Shown here one piece after another: positions 1 to 9,700 of a DNA stretch of 11,629 nt. Position 1 is the first letter of the stretch. Every line of letters begins with the position of its first letter. A program made the position numbers and the translations under genes. The DNA is from Clostridia bacterium (lineage in GTDB: Bacteria; Bacillota; Clostridia; Christensenellales; UBA1242), in assembly GCA_017473285.1 (NCBI GenBank), contig JAFULP010000082.1:1-11629 (forward strand), written 5' to 3'. Below the pieces are notes generated by a model that did no database searches, was not told where the DNA came from, and saw only the letters and a program-made list of their open reading frames with translations.

Positions 1-588
1 ATTGCTAATGGAATATATAGCAAGACTACAAACGAAAAACTAAATACACTTGAACAACAAAAAGAAGATATGGAAATTAAGATTGCCGAACATCAAGTAA
101 AAAGAATAAAACCACTTGATGAAGAAATTGTTTACAAGTGGCTTATGAGTTTTGCTGATGTTGATATAACCGACACTCTTGCTTGCAAAAGAATGATTGA
201 TTTGTTTGTGAATAAAGTGATTTTGTATGATGATTACTTTGATATTGTGTTTAATGCAAGTGAAGATAACACACAAAACATAAAACTTGAAAATATAGAA
301 GATTACACTAATCTTGAAAATGCTTTAAACGATAAAAAAGAGCAACCCGAACACTCTGGTTCGGATTGCTCTCATTTGGTGCGGATGATGGGACTTGAAC
401 CCATATGGTTGCCCACACGCCCCTTAAACGTGCGCGTCTGCCGATTTCGCCACATCCGCATATTAAATTATTTAATTGTAAAACTTTTTATATTCGGGCG
501 TGTACCATTTAGTACTAGAATATATGCAAATTATACAACTTATTGTGTTGGAAATTATTTAGTACTTTTCCCTTATATTTATATATAA
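1..588 (+). CDS. Large serine recombinase, C-terminal fragment (5' end outside window; 3' end reads into tRNA)
   Basis: The frame is open from the first base, so this is the 3' part of a longer gene. The visible part matches the C-terminal region of large serine recombinases (resolvase/integrase family with recombinase and zinc-ribbon domains), which integrate and excise mobile elements. The first 40 or so residues are a charged coiled-coil-like helix (EKLNTLEQQKEDMEIKIAEH). Next come the helix ending in KWLMSF and the family's typical terminal block (KRMIDLFVNKVILYDDYFDI), then IVFN and an acidic tail. The catalytic serine domain is not in the window. Recognisable family sequence ends near position 320. 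After that the frame crosses a terminator hairpin (334-372) and the antisense of tRNA-Leu (377-459, giving the artefactual GLEP-type peptide), stopping only at 586-588. The last 80-90 residues are therefore probably not ancestral. Family assignment is confident; the true C-terminus is uncertain. Confidence 0.85.
   Translation: MANGIYSKTTNEKLNTLEQQKEDMEIKIAEHQVKRIKPLDEEIVYKWLMSFADVDITDTLACKRMIDLFVNKVILYDDYFDIVFNASEDNTQNIKLENIEDYTNLENALNDKKEQPEHSGSDCSHLVRMMGLEPIWLPTRPLNVRVCRFRHIRILNYLIVKLFIFGRVPFSTRIYANYTTYCVGNYLVLFPYIYI
334..372 (-). terminator. Rho-independent terminator of tRNA-Leu
   Basis: Read on the minus strand, a 14-position stem with one mismatch (359-372 pairing with 339-352) closes a 6-nt loop. 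It is followed directly by a run of T (complement of a334-a339). The outer arm is AGAGCAA/TTGCTCT and the inner arm is CCGAAC/GTTCGG. It starts four bases after the CCA end of the tRNA, as expected for a tRNA transcript terminator. On the plus strand the hairpin is followed only by a weak T stretch (375-377), so it would terminate the recombinase transcript poorly. Confidence 0.85.
377..459 (-). tRNA. tRNA-Leu, anticodon AAG
   Basis: All arms of a class II tRNA can be folded by eye. The acceptor stem is GCGGATG (459-453) with CATCCGC (387-381), discriminator A at 380, and an encoded CCA at 377-379. The D-stem is GCG/CGC around loop AAATCGGCAGA. The anticodon stem is CACGT/GCGTG with a terminal U-G pair and loop TTAAGGG, so the anticodon is AAG (425-423) after U33. 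A long variable arm has stem TGG/CCA and loop GCAA, and the T-arm is ATGGG-TTCAAGT-CCCAT. The long variable arm plus discriminator A and anticodon AAG identify leucine, reading CTT (and CTC/CTA if A34 becomes inosine). An A34 leucine tRNA is less usual in bacteria than GAG. CTT codons are used in the neighbouring large gene, for example residues 11 and 14. Confidence 0.95.
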
Positions 589-613
589 TAGCATAAAATT
601 TAAGTATTGTCAA
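585..613 (-). promoter_or_regulatory. Predicted sigma-A promoter, probably for tRNA-Leu
   Basis: On the minus strand there is a perfect -35 TTGACA (613-608), a 17-bp spacer, and a -10 TATTAT (590-585) preceded by TGC, which is an extended -10. It lies just after the terminator of the giant gene and points at tRNA-Leu. The predicted start near 578 leaves an untranslated leader of about 119 nt before the tRNA, which is long. A second TATAAT on the same strand (535-530) sits closer but lacks a good -35 box. No other gene lies between. Confidence 0.6.
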
Positions 614-656
614 ATTTTTATTTAAATTGTTTACTAATATAGTGATTTTTACGAAT

Positions 657-692
657 AAAAAATGAGATAAACTTTTAATTTATCCCATTTTT
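657..692 (-). terminator. Rho-independent terminator of the giant lipoprotein gene
   Basis: On the minus strand, a stem AAAAATGGGATAAA (692-679) pairs with TTTATCTCATTTTT (671-658) through one G-U pair, around a 7-nt loop (678-672), and continues into a T-run. It starts about 20 bp beyond the TAA stop (713-715). The opposite strand also ends in T residues (688-692), so it could work in both directions and shield the giant gene from recombinase read-through. Confidence 0.85.
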
Positions 693-712
693 ATTTAACT
701 AATTATTTAGTT

Positions 713-3700
713 TTAAGCACTAGGTGTCAACTTTTGATTGCCAATTGCAATATATTGTTGCGTGTAACCCGATACCGAACTCCAACTTTCGTATGATGAA
801 TTGCCATCGAATGCTATTAAATACAATAATAATACTTCACTACTACCGCTTGGCACTGATACATTTAAATCAAATGTAGAGTCTTCAATACTTATAATAG
901 GTCTTATATTATATTGTTCATTGTTGTATGTCAATGTATACTCGCTTCTATCTATCATTTCGTTAGCAATCTTCAAGCCTACCACTAAATTTTTGTTATT
1001 ATATTCAACACGGTTAAGCGCATTAAATGTTCTATCCGTAAAGCCCACCACTAAGCCATACACCGCCTTTGCGCTTACCAAGTTGTTTAATGGATTGCTT
1101 ACATATGCGGTATTAAAACTATAATAATTATTCTTTTTAACAACAAATTTAGTAATAAATTGGCTAGTAACAGTATTGTTGGAGTATAGCGCACCTTCTT
1201 CAAAATTATCAACACAATTAGTGTATTTTACTGAATTGCGCACATTGTTGTACACCTTTTTAGTTGATAATGTTGCTGTGCCAAACCCTTGATTTTGGTT
1301 ATATATTATTGAATAACTATAATCCGTACCACTAATTCCACCAACAAAGAATCCGTCCAAACTTCCCGACACAGAGCAGTTATAAATACTTCCCTCAATA
1401 TTTCTACCTACAATTCCGCCCACGGTGGCAAAATCTTTGTTAGTGTAAATGGTTATATCACTGCTACAACTATTTACAAGTCCACCAATATTAAGTCCTA
1501 CAATTCCACCATTAACTCTTGCAAGGCCGTTAAAGCAATTTGATGTGTCCACACTTTGCTTACTGGATGTATCATAAGCAACTATATTAGCGTTTTGTAT
1601 AATTCCACGGTTTTCTCCAACCAGACCACCGGCAACATACACCGCTTGATATAATGTTTCACTTGCTAAGTTGTAGTTGATATCTTTAGCCAAAGTTCGC
1701 TCACCAATAAGACCAAATGCACCACCTACAGTTTCGCCAACTAATACTAAATCGCCACTAACCGTAATATTACCTATTGTGAAATATGCATCTATGTTCC
1801 TATCCGCTCCGTCCATACTAGCATAATTGTACGCATTAACAATACCCGCAACAGCGCCCACATATGACACTTCATCAATGTTGTCTACCGCCCAATTACC
1901 TGTCACATTTTTGCCTGTATACAAATTATATTGAGTAGCAAAATTGTGGTTATATGTTGCAAAGGCACTCACATTACTTGTTAGCCCAATCACTTCAAAG
2001 TCGCCTTTTATAATGCCCGCAACGCCACCTACTGCGTTCTTGCCTAAAATCATCAAGCCTTGGTTATCAACTGTTATATTATACACGTTAGCGCTATCAA
2101 TTACACCCGCTAATGCGCCAACTGCGGTACTGCCACTTGCCTTAATGCTATTTGGCTTCAAAATCAAGTTTCTTACATACATTTCAGTACCCATACTTCC
2201 AATTGTAGCAAATAGTCCAATATTAGCAACATCTCCAGTGTTGTTTATGTCATAATTTGACAAGGTCATATCATTACCTTCGATGCTTGATAAAAGGATT
2301 TTGTTAAATGTAATAGGATTTCGTTCCAAACTTATTTCGCTAAAGTCAATATCACGCACAATTCGTATGGTTTTACCTTCAATAACGCCTTCCCTAGAAA
2401 TTGTATCTAAAAATCCTTCAAATGTAACCACATCATAAATATTGTAAATATTGTCATATTCTTTATAATTAGCATTAAATCCTGCATTTAATAGTTTAGG
2501 GCCATCATCCGCTATTGTCCAAACGCCATCCAAATTACTAGCAAATATAAATCCGTTATATTCACTTTGCACAGCAATATCTTTAATTTTAATAGATACT
2601 AGTCCGCTTACATTAATATTTTGCTTGTTATCAGTGATTACATAACTATTAGCAATTTTGCCTGTATTTTCGGTTGAATGTATAAATTCTTGATAGAACA
2701 AACTGCTACCCAAGGTTGCATATGCATAACAATTGGTTATTGAACCTGTATTTTGATACACAAACCCACCAATGTTGCCTTGCGAACCTATAGAGATGTT
2801 GTTAATATATGCATTACTTATTGTTCCTGCATTGCTAAACACAAATCCCGCAGTTCTACCCACGCTGTGGATGCTGTTGTTTGCGTCTTCGCTTTCTACA
2901 TAACTAAGCGATATATATGCATTACTTATATTATTTACTACAAAGCCTGCGGTTAAAATATTTGAAGCATATTCGTTAGTATCCTTGCTTGTAATTGAAC
3001 CTTTAAAGTTAGTGTTGGTAATTTTGCCGTAGTTAGTTCCGCTTACACCACCAATCAACGCCATTGCCGACATCTTCAACTCAACCGTGCTACCCGTTAT
3101 GGTTGCCACCTTGCCAGCGCTTGCACCATTAACCGCTGTAATACCACCCATGTTAATTAGTTCGGCACTGATGTATTGGGCTTTTAGTGTAAACGAACCT
3201 ACTACTTTAACATTGGTTATTACACCTAAGTTTTGTCCTGCAATTCCGCCAAAGTATATACTGTTGGTGTGTTGCTGTTGGATACTTGCACTATCATTTA
3301 AATTAATTATGATATCATCGTACTCTACCACTAAATTTTGAATTACACTGTCTTCGGCTAGCACCCCAAACAATCCCAAATTTACACCGCTTACAATATA
3401 GTCCTGAATTAATTGACTTTCATTAAAACTTTCAATAGTTATAGCGTGTCCATCTCCAGTAAATCCGCCAATAGCGGTATTGATTTGAGTGTAATTTGTA
3501 AATGTCAAATCAGTTGTTAGTCGATAATATTTGCCTTCAAGCATATTTTCAAAATCTTCTTGCGAACTCACACTTAAATACTCATCAAACGGTGTAGTTT
3601 TGTCGGTCAAATTAAAGCCAAGTTCATTAGTAATGATTTTATTGCCTTCATCGTCATCATCAATACGAGGATAATTTTGAGTATTATACTCCAACTTAAA

Positions 3701-6700
3701 CTCAACTTTCAACTTCATATCACTGATATTTGATGTTTTACTTGCCTTAATTACAAACGAATTGTTGGTATTTGCAATCGAAATTCCGCCTTGGTTGTAA
3801 TCGCTATCTAATAATGTCATATTATCAACATTGGTTTCATTTTTGCTTGCTAAATAAATATTTACACCATTTGTGCCAAGAGTATTTAAACCTTGAAGAA
3901 TATTGTTGATTGCAATTAAGTTTTCATCGCTTGAACCTGCAGTGTTTTCCAAAGTATATTTAATATTCCAGTATCCGTTGTTGTAGTATGAAATATCGGT
4001 GTTGTCAAAGTAGAAGTATGTTGTAAATTCTTCATCCCAATCGCCATACAAGTTACCATTGCGGTCAGTGTGATACATACTAACGCTATGCACAACTATA
4101 CGCCTAATATTGAAACTAATAGTCGCTTTACAGGTTTCAGTTATGCCATTTAGTTGTTTACTTGCAATAAATGTCACTTCTATATTTTTGCCCACCAAAG
4201 TATCCAAAACATCTTTTTTAGAGGCATTAAAGCGCAATGTATACATTCCATAATCATTCGATAATGTTACAAGCCCGTCATTATCAACGCTATTGCCCGA
4301 TGCGTCTTTGATTGTAATATAACTTTGCAATGAACCTTCATCAATGTTGTATGTGGTGATATTAATACCTGCTTCCACCCCAAGCGCTAGGTCTGCATAT
4401 GCTGTCATCTCTTGTTGTGCATTGCCATATCGTGTATCAGCGGTTACAGTATCACCATTAGGATATGCATATGTCATTACAACGGTTGGGTACATCACTG
4501 CTTCAAGATTTAAATTAGTAGTTGTTAACACATTTCCGTCCTTATCGTACACACTAATCTTTAATGTGTGTGTGATGTTTGCGGTTGCAAGTAATGGCAA
4601 TCTTGCAATTACGTACAACTTAGATGTTTCTCGCTCATATTTGGTTAATTTAATACCATTATCCACCCAAGTATCCATATTATTCGTCGAAGATAAATCA
4701 CTGTTTACTTGTTGGAACAAAATTTTATCTTGAGTAGTAGTATCCACTATTTCAACATAATCATAAACTGCAATATTTGGCGCTAGGTCAATTGTAATAA
4801 TATTAGTTGAACCTGGGCGCATCAATTGACTTAAATATGCATTGTCAAAACTTAAATTAGTTTTTCCATCTTCCATACGATAATTTAGTGCAACCAAACT
4901 TGTAATTGTTTGTGGTTTTACATCAATATGAAGTATTGTGTATATTTGCTTTCCGTTATTTTCAACTATTAGTTTAATTTGCAATCTAAATGGAGTGTCT
5001 ACATAATGCGATTTTTCGTTTAATTTTACACTCAAACTTAATTCTTGCAACATTTTATCGTTGTCAAATATTATGCTAGATATATCAAAATTGCTAGATA
5101 CTTTGCCGTTGTCATCAATTTCGCTAAATACAAGTTTGTTACTGTTGTGCAATATATCTATCATTTCAACAAAGTTATATTGTACGCTATTGTTAGCCTC
5201 GCCAATTGCTGTAACTTCCAGTTTTAGTGTATCAACTTGTACGTCCGTACTAATTTTTACATTTAAGTTTGATGCTTCGTCGGCTGGCATCATATCAATT
5301 TGAGTTTTGTCAGTGTTGATTGCTGACGCACCCTTTTTAGTTGCAACATTAAATTGAATATCATAATAATCGGTCAATGCAACTCTTACCTTACTTGAAT
5401 AATCGCCGTTTACATAATCAACAATCACATATGGGGTGGCGGTTATGGTAAATTCGCCTTCCATATATTCATTTACTGATATTGTTATAGGTGTGCCATA
5501 AGGTATGGTATAAATTTTTGTATCCGCATTATATGTTCCGTTTAACTTAATATAGTCTTTTATATTTTCGCCATTTATAGTTGGATGACTAATGCTAAAG
5601 TCAATTTCCATATTAGTTGCAGGTACATAATCGTATACCCTATTATACACTTTTACTACAGATGAATAGTCAGCATAAATCAATTTACTTGCACCCTTAA
5701 CAATGTTTATGGTTGTATTATTAATATTATATTCTTCACGCAAGTTTGCATTAGAATACATATTAAATTCAAGCACTTTTGTGCGCACAATCACCACAAA
5801 ACTTGCCTTGGCATTTGGGTTTAGTGTTGATATTAATGTAATGGTTGCTTGACCTTCATTTTTTAACAACAATTTACCACCACTTAACACGCTTACAACG
5901 CTATTGTTATCACTTCTTAAATTAAAGCGTTTAAATGTGTTTGGTAGCACTACTACGCCTTTGTCGTTAATTATGTGGTGCATATCAATTGTGTTTAGTT
6001 TGTACAAATCGCTAAGTGCATTTTCGCTAGCCATATCACTAAATTGATAATAATATAGCACTAACGCTTTTTCTTTGTAATCACTTAGGTTACCAGTAGT
6101 GTCGCCCGTTTCAACCACACTAGCCATTAAAGTATATTTGGTTTTAATGCCTTGATGGGCTTCATTACTTGGGTCATATACCACCATTTTGCCATCTACT
6201 TTTATATAATCACCATAATCATCATTTTGCTTAAATATATTACTATTTGAGTCATTGTAATATGTGTCACTTAAGGCTAAGTTTATTTGAATAATAGTAG
6301 GTATGATGCTTACCAGATTAGTTTCCCTATTTTCTTCAGTCGTATATACAATATAAGGGTTGTTATTATTGTATTGTTCGTTTTGATTAAATCCAGTGCC
6401 AACATATAACGACGCATCTAATTTGCTTTCGCCATTTACAATTGAATACACATTATTATATGGTATATTGTTAATAACATTATTATCCTTATATATCTTA
6501 GTAATAGGATTTTGACTAGGTGCGCCAATTACGCCATAATAGTATGCCGTATATATTGCGCCATAATTATTTAATCTGCCAATCAATCCGCTTGCTTCAC
6601 TACTAGAGTTGATGCTTACGCTTGCCAAACTACTTACAACATTCATTGCCGAATAGTTGTAATTATTTACAAATCCATTATCACGAGAAGATTGACCTAA

Positions 6701-9700
6701 ACCTATTAGTCCGCCCACATTTGTATTGCCAACTATGTCATATACGGTAACGCTATTGGCATAATTCCAAGCAAAACTGTTTGCGTAGCAATAATATAAG
6801 TTGCTATCTTCCGCATAACCTATCAATCCGCCCACATTGGTGTTGCCTTGCACGCTGGTTTGAACATAGTAGATTTCGTAATAAACCTTTTGGTAACTAC
6901 CTCTAAAATCATAGCCCACTGCGCCACCAACATTTTGGTTGCCCATCACTTGTGCACTTGAGTAACTATTGGCGATTTGGAACACTGCGTCTTGAGCAAA
7001 TTCCACTTTGCTTATCGCCGTACCCAAAGTGTTGGTTGTAATTGTAGTTGATATAGTATTGTTGCTACTATTTTTACCAATCAAGCCACCAACATTGCTT
7101 ACCACTAAATTGCCAGTTGCGTCCGTGCCTAACACTTTGCCCGTAGCATATACATCACGAATAGCGCCTTTGTTTTCGCCAACTACGCCACCTAATGCAC
7201 TCTTACTTATTTCATTTATGTTTACACCTTGCACTTGCAATACCACATCGACAGTTGCACCTTGAGTGTCGTAATATACTGCATATTCAACATCTCCATC
7301 CACACTATTTGCGGTTGACTCAATATTTGCACCTATTAATTCGCCTTCGTTTGCGCCAATTACACCGCCTAACACTACTATAGATAATGTGCTGTTTTTA
7401 ACAAGGATATCTCCTTGCACGCCAACAAGTGTAGGGTTGTCAATATTGATAGTGCCTAAATTTATTGCACAAATCGAACCTATTGTGTAACGATTTTGTA
7501 AGCCATTTGCATCAATTGTTCCGCTTATTGTAACTGTAATATCATCTATTTTACCACTGTTTGTTCCTACTAAGCCTATCAAAGTGTTAAGTAGTATATC
7601 TTGATTATCTTTATTTACTTTAGTGGCAAGATAATTGATATCTATGTATAAATCAATGTTTTGCAAGTTTGCAATGCCGTCATCCCTTAGTTCAAGTTGC
7701 TTAAACAAATATGGATTGCTTTCATTTAACATAATGCCATATATTTTAAACCTATTGGTAGATGTTTCATCTTCTTTAAAACTTGAAATAGTTCCTTTAA
7801 ATGAGTCAAAACTAACCGCCACACCGTTTAAGTCAATGTCGTTAATTAAAGCGTAATGTTTATCATTATTGCCTTTTGCTATGTCTTCGGCAATTGATTT
7901 AAAACTATTGCTATCGGCAATCAAATATGGATAATCCTTGCTTCCGTCCGCCACCAAAACATCTATCATTACATATGAGTCATTTTCTACATATTGGCTG
8001 GTTTTAAAATAATTGGTAACACCGCTTAAATCCGCTTTTATCCTATCCTTTGCCACAATAATAAGTTTTACTCTGCCCGAGTTAATTGCTGTCAACTTGC
8101 CATTAGTGTCAATGGTTGCCACCGAATCCACGCCGTAGCCCGTTGTGCTACATATTATGTATTCCAATCCCTTTAATGACACTTCGCCTTGTGACGACAA
8201 TTCGCTTGCATTGATATCAATGCTTTCGCCAACCTTTAGGCTAATATATGCATTGCTACTTTCAAAACTATGTGTAGCGTTATTTAACACAACTCTTTCG
8301 CTTAAAATTGGTTGCTTTACAGTGTATCCACAATATATTGGATATTGTACACCAAATTGAGTCAATGTTGCAATAATGCTTGAATTGATTGTAACATTAT
8401 TTAAAACATTAAATGTGTATACAGCACTGCTTTTTGATAGTACGTTACAACTAGCAATTCCGTCGCCACCTACGGTCCACTGAACATCTATATAATCAAA
8501 TACTGTTTCATCATTTAATTCAATATTTAAAGTTTGTGTGCCATATTCTTGCTTAAATTGTGTGTTTGAAATGCTATTGATGTTATATTTAGTTATGCTA
8601 GGTTCATCAAACTCAGCAAATGTTAAAGGCTCGTATATATACACATAAATTTGCTTTTGAATAGATGTTTCTGCACCCAAATTTTCCTTGTAATAATCAT
8701 AAGTTTTTGCGCTAACGGTATAAGTTATTCGTATGTAATTTTTTTCGTTAGTAATGGTATTGTATGTGCCTGTTAAACCTGTTGAAATAATATTGTTGCC
8801 TTGGCTATCAGTTCCACACATTTTGCTAACATCAGTGGCTAGCACCGCTCCTAAATTTGCCACAACATCCGCTTTTACTTGTGGCTCACTAGCGTCAACA
8901 AAGTCTTTGTTGCTAATTTCAATATTAACATTGTATTGCTTAGATGTTGATAAAATGTACATATCATTGGCATCTATTATTTTACTACCATTGTCAATTA
9001 CAATATCAACATATTGGTAGTATGCCTTATTTTTATTCCACTCAGCACTTTCAACCGACACATATCTACCGCCAGCATATTCATAATAACTTGTATAATT
9101 TGTGCTCCAATCATCTGGTTTTTGGGTTAACTTTTCATAATTTAAGTATTCACCTCTAAAGTCAGCGTTAGGCACGCTTACTGTGATGCTACTTTCATCT
9201 AGATTTTTATAAACCCTCACATCCCTGATGCTAATTTCTTTGTTATTTTGGCTAATACTAATTTCATAATCACCATAGTTTAGTCCACTTAAGCCCGTTT
9301 TGCCAATTATCACAATATTTTTTAAACTTGACGACGAACTATCAAAATTAAATATGTATGGTTCAACATATTCAAATCCGCCACCCAGTTTAGTTGTATC
9401 CACGCTAGTTATATCAAACAATGCAAACCCTAAACTTTGCCCATTGATTGCAATTTCAAGATTGATATTTTTCAATTCATCAGCGGTAAGCATTGTGTTG
9501 TTTATTCCCAATACTTGTGATACATAAATACCATAAAATGTGGTTGTTGCATCAAACATTGTTGGTTCAAAGTAAAATTTCCAGTCTTGCTCCATATCAT
9601 CAGCGTATTCAAATGTCCAACCACTGTTATATGTTACCATAACGGGCGAATAAGTGATACTTTCTACCGTGCGTTGACGATTAAATGCCAAATTGTAGGT

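Noticed and set aside
40..276. Minus-strand reading frame of 78 codons
   Set aside because: It lies opposite the clearly recognisable recombinase C-terminal sequence and resembles no known protein.
377..459. Peptide containing MMGLEP at the end of the recombinase frame as a real protein domain
   Set aside because: It is the antisense translation of tRNA-Leu, a well-known annotation artefact.
377..480. Integration at the tRNA 3' end with a duplicated tRNA segment as direct repeat
   Set aside because: No second copy of the tRNA 3' portion is seen in the window. The recombinase is a serine type, which does not usually target tRNA 3' ends in that way. The other end of the element is not visible.
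1280..7945. CRISPR or other DNA-level repeat array
   Set aside because: The repetition is at protein level (GLUG coils), with variable spacing and in-frame codons; there are no regular identical repeats with unique spacers.
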